The notes under the pieces were generated by a model. That model ran no database searches. It was not told where the DNA came from and saw only the letters and a list, made by a program, of their open reading frames with translations. From assembly GCF_019455385.1 (NCBI RefSeq), contig NZ_JACOFR010000008.1, forward strand, positions 214,460-278,459: a DNA stretch of 64,000 nt. Reading direction: 5' to 3'. Below, in pieces: positions 36,816 to 45,697 of the stretch. Position 1 is the stretch's first letter. The number at the start of each line of letters is the position of its first letter. The position numbers were made by a program, and so were the translations under genes. The stretch is from Bradyrhizobium sp. BR 10289. Its GTDB lineage: Bacteria; Pseudomonadota; Alphaproteobacteria; Rhizobiales; Xanthobacteraceae.

Positions 36816-37328
36816 CTAATCCCTGGACGTCACGAGCCTGCTGAAGCTGCCCGCCAGCCTTGCTCTCACCCGCATGATCTGGTCTTTCACCGACCGGCTC
36901 AGGGCGCGGATGGCGCGCCAGGCTTCGGTGGCCTGCAGCCACGCCTTCATCTCCGTGAACTTGCCGTAGCCCCACGCGAACGCAGGAATCCGCATCAGCT
37001 TGTCGCGCGTGAGATGGAACAGGCGCTCGACCAGCACGAGCTTGAGCAGCTCGCCGACGATGAACGTCGCCGCGCCGCACACGATCTGACCGGTTGCGGC
37101 AAGATAAGCCGCCACCGGCTTGATCGGCTCCAGAATGATCACCGGCACGGAGAACAGCGCGAGCGACGGATAAGGCGGCAGCGATCTGATCCAGGCGCGC
37201 AGCCGTTTGAATTCGAAATGCCGGCCGATCCAGCGCGCGATCGGCCGCGCCACGGCCATGAAGACGGCATCCACCAGGAAGTAGACGGCCGCCAGGACAT
37301 AGGTGATGGGTTTCAGGATTCGCTTCAA
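36816..37328 (-). CDS. Inner-membrane protein of unknown function
   Basis: 170 residues from TTG 37328, with cgggagagg at good spacing. Membrane helices at about 8-28 (PITYVLAAVYFLVDAVFMAVA), 54-72 and 76-100. The charged RHFEFKRLRAWIRSLPPYPSL linker and amphipathic C-terminal half (LTRDKLMRIPAFAWGYGKFTEMKAWL) resemble a conserved rhizobial family without a name known to me. Stands alone. Confidence 0.7.
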   Translation of the reverse strand: MKRILKPITYVLAAVYFLVDAVFMAVARPIARWIGRHFEFKRLRAWIRSLPPYPSLALFSVPVIILEPIKPVAAYLAATGQIVCGAATFIVGELLKLVLVERLFHLTRDKLMRIPAFAWGYGKFTEMKAWLQATEAWRAIRALSRSVKDQIMRVRARLAGSFSRLVTSRD

Positions 37329-37422
37329 AGGACCTCTCCCGCGAACTGAAAGCCGGAACTAGGGCTTAAGTTTCACCTCGGCGTGAATAAGCCGGGGATT
37401 TCGGGTGGAACCTTTTGAGCAT

Positions 37423-37857
37423 TCAGATTTCGGCATAGATCTCCAGCAGATTGCCGTCGGGATCGCGGAAGAACAGCGTGCGGTGACCAAAGGACTGGTT
37501 GGTCGGCGGCGAGAGCAGCGCCACGCCCTGCCGCACCAGCTCGTCGGCGCAGGCATCGACGTCTGCTGCGGACACGCGGAAGGCCAGTTGCAGCGAGGCG
37601 CTGCCCGTCGGTGTCGGCGCGTCAGTCGCGGTCCGGCTCGGCCTTGCCAGTGCCAGCGTGTTGGGGCCGAGGCCATACTCGATCCAGTTTGGCGACAGCT
37701 CGCGCAGCAGGGAAAGGGCGAGAACGTCCTCGTAGAAGCGGCGCATCGCCGCCATGTCGCGCACGAAGATGACGGTGTAGTCGATCGCGCGGATGGCCCT
37801 GAAGGGGGAGCGCTTGTTTGGTTCTGATGTGTGTTCCTTTGTCATTTCGGCGCTCAT
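37423..37857 (-). CDS. VOC-family (glyoxalase-like) protein
   Basis: 144 residues (ATG at 37857 or 37845). Two beta-alpha-beta-beta-beta units: DYTVIFVRDMAAMRRFYEDVLALSLL and LQLAFRVSAADVDACADELVRQGVAL, ending in the classic FFRDPDGNLLEIY. Metal-dependent lyase, dioxygenase or resistance protein; substrate unknown. Followed on its 5' side by a palindromic repeat. Confidence 0.85.
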   Translation of the reverse strand: MSAEMTKEHTSEPNKRSPFRAIRAIDYTVIFVRDMAAMRRFYEDVLALSLLRELSPNWIEYGLGPNTLALARPSRTATDAPTPTGSASLQLAFRVSAADVDACADELVRQGVALLSPPTNQSFGHRTLFFRDPDGNLLEIYAEI

Positions 37858-37871
37858 TCCAGACCCAACCT

Positions 37872-37994
37872 GTAGCCCGGATGGAGCGGAAGCGTAATCC
37901 GGGAAAAGTCTCTCCGCGGCGAGCAGCCCCGGATCACACGGAGCCTGTCATCGGGCGGCGCTTTGCGCCGACCCGTTGGCTCCATCCGGGCTAC
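37872..37994. repeat. Palindromic repeat, gtagcccggatg type
   Basis: Perfect 16-bp outer arms gtagcccggatggagc (37872-37887) and gctccatccgggctac (37979-37994). A related sequence is at 41221-41287. It separates the VOC and DUF5680 genes. Confidence 0.8.
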
Positions 37995-37998
37995 GAGA

Positions 37999-38481
37999 CT
38001 ACCGCAGCAGGCCACCACTATAGCGCAGATCATACAGCGGCGCGCCATCATGCCGCGCAATCGCCTCGACGCCATGGAAGCGGTCGAGCGAACCCTCGAC
38101 CTCGTTGCGATAGACCATCCCGTCCTGCTCGAGCAGACGCGGACCACGATAGGGTTCCGCGACGCTCACACCCAGCAGGGCCTGCCGTAAAAATTTGTAG
38201 ATCGCGAGGAAAGTGTCCCGGTCGGCGATATCGGCGCGGACGCCGCCGCTGTAGCTCATCGACCAGATGACGCGGTCATCCCGGGCCACCGTCTCCTGCC
38301 CGACGAAGAAGCCCATTCCGAAATAGATATCGCGGTAGGCATAAGGCGGCGCGCGATGCTCGAGCTGTTTGGAGCCGGCGAGCAACGGCGTCGATGTGGT
38401 GGCATCGTCGTCGAGGCCGGCATAGGTGCGCCGCTTGGCTTCGACCAGGAACGCTGCGAGATCGTGCGGGATGGACGGCAT
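37999..38481 (-). CDS. DUF5680 domain protein
   Basis: 160 residues. FLVEAKRRTYAG at the start, DIYFGMGFFVGQETVARDDRVIWSMSYSGG in the middle and YDLRYSGGLL at the end are the features of DUF5680, a family of small proteins of unknown function often encoded near GNAT or GyrI-like genes. ATG start 3 bp after the dehydrogenase stop, so probably co-transcribed with it. Confidence 0.75.
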   Translation of the reverse strand: MPSIPHDLAAFLVEAKRRTYAGLDDDATTSTPLLAGSKQLEHRAPPYAYRDIYFGMGFFVGQETVARDDRVIWSMSYSGGVRADIADRDTFLAIYKFLRQALLGVSVAEPYRGPRLLEQDGMVYRNEVEGSLDRFHGVEAIARHDGAPLYDLRYSGGLLR

Positions 38482-38484
38482 CTG

Positions 38485-39636
38485 CTATTCCACCAGCTCG
38501 GGCCACGGCACGATGGTCGACTTCACCGTCTTCATCGCCATCGCGTCCTTCACCGCCTGCGCGACGCCGGCTTCCGTGAACGGATAGATCGTCTGCATCT
38601 TCAGCCAGGGATATTTGTCACGGGTGCGGTAGAGCATGTCGACGCCGAGCGGCAGATCGTTGCCGGTGAAGCCCCAGGATCCCAGCACGTTGAGGTCCTT
38701 GGTGCAGATGCGATGCCAGGACGTGTCGATCGAGCCGGCGTCCGTGAACTGACCCATCTCGACATAGGTGCCGCCGTCGCGCAGCATCTCGATGCCCTCG
38801 GGGCCGGCGGACGGATGGCCCGAGCAATCCATCACGAGATCGGCGCCGAAGCCACCGACGATCTCGCGCACACGGGCGATGCGCTCCTGCGGCGACTTGA
38901 GCTCCTCGATCTTGACGGTCGCCTCCGCGCCGAACTCGCGCGCGAGCTTCAGCCGCGGCTCCTCCGGCGCGCCGACGCAGACGACGCGCCCTGCCCCCAT
39001 CTCTTTCGCCGCCGCCACCGCGAGAATGCCGATCGGGCCCGAGCCCTGGATCACCACCGTGTCGCCCCAGGAAAAACCGCCCGCGCGGGTGGCACGGTTG
39101 AAGGCGCGGATGCAGGAGGTCAGCGGCTCCGACAACGCGCCGAGGCGCAGCGACATGTCGTCGGGCAATTTGTAGATCTTGGTGCCCGGCAGCATCTCGA
39201 GGTCGACATAGACATATTCAGCCCAGCCGCCCCACATGTGCGGCGCCTTGTCGAAGCCGAGATAGCGGCCGTAATAGACCGGCGTGAGGCATTTGTTGGC
39301 GGTTTGCGGATAGTGGATGCAGTAATAGCAATGGCCGCAAGGCATCAGCGGCGGGATCATCACCTTCGATCCGACCTTGAGCGGCTTGCTCATGAAGTCC
39401 TCGGTGAACGCATCGCCGCATTCGACGATGATTCCGCCGAGCTCGTGACCGAGCGTGAACGGCCACGGCAGCGGCTTCGGCCAGTGACCTCTAAGGATAT
39501 GCAGATCGGTGCCGCAGACGCCGCAGGCGCCGACCTTGATCAGCGCGGCCTTGCGGCCGACCTTCGGCCACGGCACGGTGCGGATGACGGGCTCCGAGCC
39601 CGGCCCTGCATGGGTGCAGACGCGGATGGATTCCAT
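38485..39636 (-). CDS. Zinc-dependent medium-chain alcohol dehydrogenase family protein
   Basis: 383 residues from ATG 39636, with gaggaaa upstream. Catalytic zinc region GACGVCGTDLH and GHELGGIIVE; structural zinc site CGHCYYCIHYPQTANKC; Rossmann GSGPIGILAVAAAKEMGA. Resembles threonine or sorbitol dehydrogenase relatives. Substrate unknown. Divergent from the desaturase gene; DUF5680 gene follows closely on the same strand. Confidence 0.9.
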   Translation of the reverse strand: MESIRVCTHAGPGSEPVIRTVPWPKVGRKAALIKVGACGVCGTDLHILRGHWPKPLPWPFTLGHELGGIIVECGDAFTEDFMSKPLKVGSKVMIPPLMPCGHCYYCIHYPQTANKCLTPVYYGRYLGFDKAPHMWGGWAEYVYVDLEMLPGTKIYKLPDDMSLRLGALSEPLTSCIRAFNRATRAGGFSWGDTVVIQGSGPIGILAVAAAKEMGAGRVVCVGAPEEPRLKLAREFGAEATVKIEELKSPQERIARVREIVGGFGADLVMDCSGHPSAGPEGIEMLRDGGTYVEMGQFTDAGSIDTSWHRICTKDLNVLGSWGFTGNDLPLGVDMLYRTRDKYPWLKMQTIYPFTEAGVAQAVKDAMAMKTVKSTIVPWPELVE

Positions 39637-39812
39637 GGCTGTTTCCTCGCTGCCCCGCTTGTTTTGCTTCATTGGTGCGGGTCGGCGACCACCCTATGTC
39701 AGCCGTACGGCGTTGGAAATACCAACGCGAACCGTTGACACGCCGCGGTTGTATCCGCAACGCTGCATATGCGCCAGTACCACCTGCTTCGGAACTCTGC
39801 CGGGATCAGACC

Positions 39813-40748
39813 ATGGATTTGCGACCAGGCTCGGAACGAATTGTCATCGCGCCTGACACCGATCCGCTGGACGGCACCGTGCAATGGGCGCCTGCGAAAT
39901 CGCTGTGGCTGGCGGGCATGACGGGGGCCGCCATGGCGCTCGGACCCATCACCTTCTCCTGGGCCGCGTTCGCTCTCTTCATCGCGACGAGTGCCATCAC
40001 GCTGTGCTGCGGACATTCCGTCGGCATGCATCGCAAGCTGATCCATGCGAGCTTCGACTGTCCGCTTTGGCTCGAACGTCTCCTCGTCTATCTCGGCACG
40101 CTCGTGGGCATGGCCGGCCCCTATGGCATGATCCGCCAGCACGATTTCCGCGACTGGGCGCAGCGCCAACCCGCTTGCCATGACTATTCCTGCCATCGCG
40201 CCGGCTTCTGGCGCGATGCGTGGTGGCAGTTGCATTGCCACCTGGTGCTTCGCCATCCACCTGGCTTCATGCTCGAGCCGCGACTCGCAAATGACAGATT
40301 CTACGCTTTGGTCGAGCGCACATGGATGTTGCAGCAACTGCCGTGGGCCTTGCTCTTCTTCGCGATCGGCGGTGTGGACTGGGTGGTCTGGGGCATCTGT
40401 GTGCGCGTCAGCGTCTGCGTGACCGGGCACTGGCTGGTCGGCCACTTCTCGCACACCAGAGGCGATCAGGTCTGGATCATCGATGGCGTCGCCGCACAGG
40501 GCTACAATGTCCGTCTCGCGGCGCTGATCAGCATGGGCGAGAACTGGCACAACAACCATCATGCCTATCCAGGTTCAGCGAAGATGGGATTGTTGCCGGG
40601 ACAGGTCGATCCCGGCTGGTGGCTGATCCGATCGCTCGAAGCTGCTGCCCTCGTCTGGAACGTCAAGACGCCAGGCAATTTGCCGGAGCGACTCGGCCTG
40701 CGGCGGCTGCGCACTGAGGTGCGCGAGGGGGTTGCCGATGCTGCGTGA
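39813..40748 (+). CDS. Membrane fatty acid desaturase
   Basis: 311 residues from ATG 39813. Histidine boxes: GHSVGMHRKLIH, RQHDFRDWAQRQPACH and WHNNHHAYP, spaced as in acyl-lipid/acyl-CoA delta-9 type desaturases. Two pairs of membrane helices. The second box departs from the usual HRxHH (RQHDF). Diiron oxidase introducing a double bond in a lipid. Its stop overlaps the start of the following GNAT gene by 11 bp, so they form an operon. Confidence 0.88.
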   Translation: MDLRPGSERIVIAPDTDPLDGTVQWAPAKSLWLAGMTGAAMALGPITFSWAAFALFIATSAITLCCGHSVGMHRKLIHASFDCPLWLERLLVYLGTLVGMAGPYGMIRQHDFRDWAQRQPACHDYSCHRAGFWRDAWWQLHCHLVLRHPPGFMLEPRLANDRFYALVERTWMLQQLPWALLFFAIGGVDWVVWGICVRVSVCVTGHWLVGHFSHTRGDQVWIIDGVAAQGYNVRLAALISMGENWHNNHHAYPGSAKMGLLPGQVDPGWWLIRSLEAAALVWNVKTPGNLPERLGLRRLRTEVREGVADAA

Positions 40749-41217
40749 CTATCGGCCAGAGGATGCGGAAGCGATTGTGCGCGTCGCGCTCGCCGCGTTC
40801 GCGCAATTCGAGCGGGATTATTCCGATTGGCCACTGTTCACCGCCAATGTCGCGAAGATGCCGGAGCTTGCCAGGACCGGCGAGATCATCGTCGCCGAAG
40901 CTTGCGGGCACATTGTTGGCGCTGTCGCCTATCTCGGGCCGCAAGCGCCGAAGGCGGCGTTCTTCGATCCGGCCTGGCCGGTCATCCGCATGCTGGTGGT
41001 CGATCCCACCGCGCGCGGCAAGGGCATCGGCCGGCAATTGACGGAGGAATGCCTGCGCCGCGCCGAGCGCGACCAGGCGGGCGCCATTGCGCTGCATACG
41101 ACGCCTATCATGACGGTAGCGCTGCCAATGTATCTGCGGATGGGATTTGTGAGGGTTGGCGACGCGCCGGATATTCTGGGCGTGCCGTATGGGGTTTATG
41201 TGAAGCGGCTCGGGTAG
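40738..41217 (+). CDS. GNAT-family acetyltransferase
   Basis: 159 residues from ATG 40738. RMLVVDPTARGKGIGRQLTEECLRRA is the acetyl-CoA loop (RGKGIG), and MYLRMGFVRVGD the C-terminal GNAT element. Translationally coupled to the desaturase gene upstream, which hints at acylation of a lipid-related amine, but this is inference. A strong hairpin follows 78 bp after the stop. Confidence 0.88.
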   Translation: MLRDYRPEDAEAIVRVALAAFAQFERDYSDWPLFTANVAKMPELARTGEIIVAEACGHIVGAVAYLGPQAPKAAFFDPAWPVIRMLVVDPTARGKGIGRQLTEECLRRAERDQAGAIALHTTPIMTVALPMYLRMGFVRVGDAPDILGVPYGVYVKRLG

Positions 41218-41220
41218 TCT

Positions 41221-41287
41221 CGTCGCCCGGATGGGCGGAGCTACACGCGGGAGCGGTCCCGGATGTCGCTTCCCTCATCCGGGCTAC
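41221..41287. repeat. gtagcccggatg-type repeat, degenerate copy
   Basis: Blocks gcccggatg and catccgggctacg in inverted orientation; related to 37872-37994. Confidence 0.55.
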
Positions 41288-41294
41288 GAAGCCT

Positions 41295-41385
41295 GCGACA
41301 CACTCCGCCGTCATCCTGGGGTGCGCGACATGGGACGCGTTGCGTCCCATGTCTCGCACCCCAGGATGACGGTTGAGTGTGTTGC
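41295..41385. repeat. Very strong palindrome, ccgtcatcctggggtgc type
   Basis: Arms 41308-41338 and 41342-41372 pair over 31 bp with one mismatch and a 3-nt loop; the pairing continues outward (acacactc/gagtgtgt) to 41295 and 41385. Related to 23660-23790. It may stop transcription from the desaturase-GNAT operon before the next gene. Confidence 0.85.
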
Positions 41386-41479
41386 GGCAGCGCATGGCAG
41401 ATGTTCAAGCGCACCGAAGTGTCTTGAGCACTCACCAGCGTCCGTGTAATGGCCGGATGAAGTCCCACCCAGGTGCCGC

Positions 41480-42727
41480 TTGAACCCGCTTCCCCAAAAT
41501 TCGCATGCCGCGTCCGGATCGTTCGCGGCGATGAAGTCCGTGCCGTACCGGCTCCAGTTCATCGCCTATGTGCTGGCGATGATGGCCGACAATATCGAGC
41601 ACGTGATCAGCTATTGGGTGGTGTTCCAGAAATTCCATTCGCCGACGCTGGGCGGCTTTGCGGTGCTGTCGCACTGGTTGCCGTTCCTGTTGTTCTCGGT
41701 CGCGGTCGGCGGGCTCGCGGACCGCATCGATCCGCGCCGCATCATCCAGTGTGGCATGCTGCTGTTCATCCTCGCCTCGGCCGGATGGGGCTTCTTCTTC
41801 ATCACCGACACGATCCAGATGTGGCACGCGATGCTGCTGCTGGTGATCCATGGCTGCGCCGGCGTCCTTTGGCAGACGCCGAACCAACTGCTGCTCTATG
41901 ACCTCGTCGGCCCTGCCGATCTGCCGAGCGCGGTGCGGCTGAACGCGATGGCACGCTATCTCGGCATCCTGGTTGGCCCGGCCGTCGGCGGCGTGATCAT
42001 GCTGACGCTCGGTACCTCGCACGGCATCATCTTCAACACGCTGTTCTATCTGCCGATGCTGCTGTGGCTGTTCTGGGCGCCGGTGCGCGACGGCAGTGTG
42101 GCGGTGCGACGTTTCGCGGTGCGCGGCTTTGCCGACATCATGCTGACCATCCGCGCCATCGGCACCCAGAAGGTGCTGACCGCGATGACATCGCTGGCTG
42201 GCCTCACCTCCTTCATGATCGGCAATGCCTATCATGCGCAGATGCCGGGCTTTGCCGGCGATCTCGGCCATGGCGATCCCGGTGTGTCCTACAGCGTGCT
42301 GCTCGCGGCGGACGCGGCCGGTGCGCTGCTCGCCGGCATCGCGCTGGAATCCTGGGGACGGTTGAAGGGCACGCCGCGCACCGCGATCACGCTGGCGATG
42401 CTCTGGAGCGTGGCGCTGCTCGGCTTCGCCGCGGTGAAAATCTATCCGGTCGCGATCGTGCTGCTGTTCTTCGCCGGCTTCTTCGAGCTGTCGTTCAACA
42501 CCATGGCGCAGGCGCTGGTGCAGCTGAACGCGCCGCACGACATCCGCGGCCGCGTCGTCGGCCTCTACAACATGGCGGGGCTCGGGATGCGCGCCTTCAG
42601 CGGCATCACCGTCGGCGTCTTTGGTGCGGCGATCGGCATTCACTGGTCGCTCGGGCTGTCTGCCGCGGTGCTGCTGGCGCTGCTGGGCCTGCTGTATCAG
42701 CGCGCGACGAAGAAGGCCACGGGTTGA
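41480..42727 (+). CDS. MFS transporter (EntS/MFS_3-like)
   Basis: 415 residues from TTG 41480; the ATG at 41531 (MKSVPYRLQFIAYV) is a credible alternative. About 12 membrane helices, motif A-like VGGLADRIDPRRIIQ, and LNAPHDIRGRVVGLYNMAGLGMRAFSG near the end, as in siderophore or drug exporters of the MFS_3 group. Substrate unknown. A second MFS gene follows after 52 bp on the same strand. Confidence 0.85.
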   Translation: MNPLPQNSHAASGSFAAMKSVPYRLQFIAYVLAMMADNIEHVISYWVVFQKFHSPTLGGFAVLSHWLPFLLFSVAVGGLADRIDPRRIIQCGMLLFILASAGWGFFFITDTIQMWHAMLLLVIHGCAGVLWQTPNQLLLYDLVGPADLPSAVRLNAMARYLGILVGPAVGGVIMLTLGTSHGIIFNTLFYLPMLLWLFWAPVRDGSVAVRRFAVRGFADIMLTIRAIGTQKVLTAMTSLAGLTSFMIGNAYHAQMPGFAGDLGHGDPGVSYSVLLAADAAGALLAGIALESWGRLKGTPRTAITLAMLWSVALLGFAAVKIYPVAIVLLFFAGFFELSFNTMAQALVQLNAPHDIRGRVVGLYNMAGLGMRAFSGITVGVFGAAIGIHWSLGLSAAVLLALLGLLYQRATKKATG

Positions 42728-42779
42728 CTCTCCTCTCTCCCCACCGCACCTTTGACTGAGGGCATGGGGAGATCGACCG

Positions 42780-43943
42780 TTGCGCAATCGCTGGGGCATT
42801 CTTGCGATCCTGTTCGTCGTGCGCCTGACCATTGCGTTCCAGTTCCAGAGCGTGGCGGCGGTCGCGCCGCTGCTGCAACAGACCTTTGGCGTCGGCCTTG
42901 CCGATATCGGCATCCTGATCGGGCTGTATTTCACGCCGGGCGTGGTGCTGGCGCTGCCGGGCGGCGCGATCGGACGGACGCTTGGCGACAAGCCCACGAC
43001 GATCGCAGCGCTGCTGCTGATGACGGGCGGCAGCCTCGTCATGGCCACCACCGATGTCTGGGGCTGGCAGATGGCAGGCCGCCTCGCCTCCGGCGCCGGC
43101 GGCGTGCTGCTCACGGTGCAGCTCACCAAGATGGGCACCGACTGGTTTGCGGGCAAGGAGATCGCGACCGCGATGGCGATCTTCGTCAACTCGTGGCCGG
43201 CGGGCGTTGCGATCTCGCTGCTGGTGCTGCCGGCGATCGGTACGGCCTACGGCGCGGGCGCGGTGTTCCTGTCGACCGGTGCACTGACCGCGATCGGCAT
43301 CATGCTGATTACGCTCTATCAGCCGCCGCCGGCGTCGACGACCGGCGCAGCCGGCTCGGGGCGGCTTGATCGGCTTGCACTGTTGGCGGTGATCGTCGCG
43401 GGCGGGATCTGGGGCCTCTATAATGTCGGCTTCGCCATGATCTTCTCATTCGGCCCCTCGCTGCTGGCCGAGCGCGGCTGGACCATTGCCGCGGCCGGAT
43501 CGGCGATCAGCGTGGTGATGTGGCTGTCGGTCATCTCGGTGCCGTCAGGCGGCTATCTCGCCGATCGCGGCAACCCATTTGTCCTGACAATCGTAGCCAG
43601 CCTCGTTGTGGCCGGGTTGCTGGCGTGGCTGACGCGGTCCGACGCCGTCATCACGATCCTCGTCCTGATCGGCCTCATCGGCGGCTTTCCGGCCGGCCCG
43701 ATCATGAGTCTCGCCGCCCGCGTGCTCGCGCCGGAGACCCGGGCGATCGGGATGGGCGTGTTCTACACTCTGTTCTATGGCGCGATGATGCTGGGTCCGG
43801 CCATCGCCGGGCGGCTGGCCAAATCGGCCGGATCCGCGGCGGCAGCGCTGGACCTCGGCGCGATGGCCGTTTTGGCCTGCCCGCCTTTGATGTGGCTTTT
43901 TGAACGCATTGTTTCAGTTCGTCATCGACGCACGCAATCCTAA
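42780..43943 (+). CDS. MFS transporter (CynX/NimT-like)
   Basis: 387 residues from TTG 42780 (ggggaga upstream). RNRWGILAILFVVRLTIAFQFQSVAAVAPLL opens helix 1, and GGAIGRTLGDKPTTIAALLLM is motif A. Resembles cyanate/nitroimidazole-type MFS porters. The preceding MFS gene on the same strand may be in the same operon, but they are not closely similar. Substrate unknown. Confidence 0.85.
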   Translation: MRNRWGILAILFVVRLTIAFQFQSVAAVAPLLQQTFGVGLADIGILIGLYFTPGVVLALPGGAIGRTLGDKPTTIAALLLMTGGSLVMATTDVWGWQMAGRLASGAGGVLLTVQLTKMGTDWFAGKEIATAMAIFVNSWPAGVAISLLVLPAIGTAYGAGAVFLSTGALTAIGIMLITLYQPPPASTTGAAGSGRLDRLALLAVIVAGGIWGLYNVGFAMIFSFGPSLLAERGWTIAAAGSAISVVMWLSVISVPSGGYLADRGNPFVLTIVASLVVAGLLAWLTRSDAVITILVLIGLIGGFPAGPIMSLAARVLAPETRAIGMGVFYTLFYGAMMLGPAIAGRLAKSAGSAAAALDLGAMAVLACPPLMWLFERIVSVRHRRTQS

Positions 43944-44005
43944 CGGGCCATTAACCCTATGCACCTTAGGGTCGTCGCGGACTCCGCCAGGCGGGGGGTC
44001 GGGTT

Positions 44006-44623
44006 GTGAAAATGGCGTTGGCGAACAAAAAATTTCTTCCGGCCGCCGAGGAACGTCGGCGTTTCCAGCGGGTGAAGGTTCACCTGCTCGGCCGCTACAT
44101 GCTGCCCGACCGCCGGGAATTCCCCTGCCAGGTCATCAATATGTCCCCGGGCGGCCTTGCGCTGCTCGCCCCCGGCATCGGCAATGTCGGCGACCGCGTC
44201 GTCGCCTATCTCGACCATATCGGCCGCGTCGAGGGCAAGATCACACGCATCATCGACAATGGCTTCGCCATGACGATCGGCGCGACGCCCCGCAAGCGCG
44301 ACAAGCTCGCGGCCCAGCTGACCTGGCTCGCCAACCGCGACATCCTCAACCTGCCGGAAGACCGCCGCCACGACCGTATCGTGCCGCGCAACCCGATCGC
44401 GGTGCTGACGCTCGAGGACGGCACCAAGATGACCTGCCGCATCATCGATCTCTCTCTCTCCGGCGCCGCCATTGCCGCCGAGAACCGCCCGCCGCTCAAA
44501 TCGATCGTTCTGCTCGGCCGGGTGCAGGGCCGCGTGGTCCGAAATCTCGAGGACGGCTTCGCGCTCGAGTTCATGCACGAGCAGCCGATCGAGACTCTCG
44601 AAGAGAGCGTTACCGCGCGGTAA
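44006..44623 (+). CDS. Tandem PilZ-domain protein
   Basis: 205 residues (GTG 44006; ATG 44012 possible). Two PilZ units: RRRFQRVKVHLLGRYML with NMSPGGLAL, and RRHDRIVPRNPIAVLTL with DLSLSGAAI. The first RxxxR-type and D/NxSxxG motifs suggest c-di-GMP binding in both halves, the second with a weaker RxxxR (RHDRIVPR). Cytoplasmic effector without an enzyme domain. A terminator follows, and the LapG-type protease gene lies 329 bp downstream. Confidence 0.88.
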   Translation: MKMALANKKFLPAAEERRRFQRVKVHLLGRYMLPDRREFPCQVINMSPGGLALLAPGIGNVGDRVVAYLDHIGRVEGKITRIIDNGFAMTIGATPRKRDKLAAQLTWLANRDILNLPEDRRHDRIVPRNPIAVLTLEDGTKMTCRIIDLSLSGAAIAAENRPPLKSIVLLGRVQGRVVRNLEDGFALEFMHEQPIETLEESVTAR

Positions 44624-44663
44624 AGCGCGAACGCACCAAAACCACCGGATTTCCAGCCCTGAG

Positions 44664-44695
44664 GGCGGCCTCCGCGATGCGGACGCCGCCTTTTT
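44664..44695 (+). terminator. Rho-independent terminator after the PilZ gene
   Basis: Stem ggcggcctccgc/gcggacgccgcc with one mismatch and a 3-nt loop, followed by ttttt (44691-44695). Confidence 0.8.
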
Positions 44696-44952
44696 CATGC
44701 GTGCTACAGCTCTGGCGCCGGTTAACGCGGGGCCTGTCGGCGCCCGCAAACAGCGGTTCCGCCAGCGTTTCCGCGTTAATCGATAAAATTTGAATCAATT
44801 GCAGTCGTCTCAAATTTTAGTCGAATTCGATTCAAGTATAGATCGAATTTGACGCGCGTTTTACTTGCATTCGATTCGACTTGACTTGGCTGACTTAGCG
44901 GCAACTCAAAAGCTCCCTGCGATGGTGGTCCCAACAAGAAACGGGGGCCGCA
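44696..44952. promoter_or_regulatory. AT-rich leader with repeated attcgattc motifs before the LapG-like gene
   Basis: About 140 bp unusually low in GC. attcgattcaa (44825-44835) and attcgattcga (44869-44879) recur 44 bp apart, with near copies (tgaatcaatt, gatcgaattt, tcgactt). Possibly a set of binding sites or curved DNA controlling the protease gene. Confidence 0.4.
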
Positions 44953-45579
44953 ATGTTGGACTTCAGGGGACAGGGGAAGGGTTTGGCGCTGGCCGCCATG
45001 CTCTTCGGGATCAGCGCGACAGCGCAGGCCGGTGAAAGCCGTCTGCTCTACGCGAGCCTCGGCGACACCACGCGTGCGCCGATCGGCTGGGTCGAATTCT
45101 GCGCGGATAATCCCGCTCAGTGCCAGGGCGCTGCGACGCAGCCGCGCGACATCGTGATGTCGCAGACGGCGTGGCGCGATCTGGTCAAGGTCAATCGCTG
45201 GGTCAACGAGACCATCAAGCCTTTGACCGACCAGGAGCACTGGGGCGTGATCGAGAAGTGGTCGCTGCCGACCGACGGCTACGGCGACTGTGAAGACTAC
45301 GTGTTGTTGAAGCGCAAGATGCTGATGGATGCCGGCTGGCCTCGCGAGGCCCTGCTCATCACCGTCGTGCGCGACAAGAAGGGCGAAGGGCACGCGGTGC
45401 TGACGGTGAAGACCGACAAGGGCGAGTTCGTTCTCGACAATCAGAACGAGAACGTCATTGCCTGGACCGAGACCGGCTACCGCTTCGTCAAACGCCAGTC
45501 GCAGGCGGATCCCAATGTCTGGGTTTCGCTCGGCGATACCAAGCCGGCGGTCTCCACCGCCAGCGCAAAGGATCAGTAG
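44953..45579 (+). CDS. Periplasmic transglutaminase-like cysteine peptidase (BTLCP/LapG type)
   Basis: 208 residues. Signal peptide to about residue 26, then the BTLCP (DUF920) fold: catalytic C113 in GYGDCEDYVLLKR, H147 in GEGHAVLTV and D162 in FVLDNQ. LapG, the founding member, is a periplasmic protease that releases biofilm adhesins under c-di-GMP control via LapD. Here a tandem PilZ gene is the upstream neighbour, but no LapD or adhesin gene is nearby. A clear terminator follows. Confidence 0.88.
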   Translation: MLDFRGQGKGLALAAMLFGISATAQAGESRLLYASLGDTTRAPIGWVEFCADNPAQCQGAATQPRDIVMSQTAWRDLVKVNRWVNETIKPLTDQEHWGVIEKWSLPTDGYGDCEDYVLLKRKMLMDAGWPREALLITVVRDKKGEGHAVLTVKTDKGEFVLDNQNENVIAWTETGYRFVKRQSQADPNVWVSLGDTKPAVSTASAKDQ

Positions 45580-45646
45580 GAACGAGACGACAGGTTACGC
45601 GACCCGGTCACATCCCCACCCCTCCCCGTCCCAGACCGGTTCGCGC

Positions 45647-45686
45647 GCGCCCAGCCATCCCCCAATGGCTGGGCGCAACTTTTTTG
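45647..45686 (+). terminator. Rho-independent terminator after the LapG-like gene
   Basis: Perfect 12-bp stem gcgcccagccat/atggctgggcgc with a 6-nt loop, then aacttttttg. Confidence 0.88.
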
Positions 45687-45697
45687 GGAATGTGCGA

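Noticed and set aside
41221..41385. Possible CRISPR array from repeated cggatg/catcctg units
   Set aside because: Only palindrome arms, no regular direct-repeat spacing and no cas genes.
44820..44885. tRNA-like T-loop (ttcgattc) motifs
   Set aside because: No acceptor, D or anticodon arms around them; they are repeats in an AT-rich leader.
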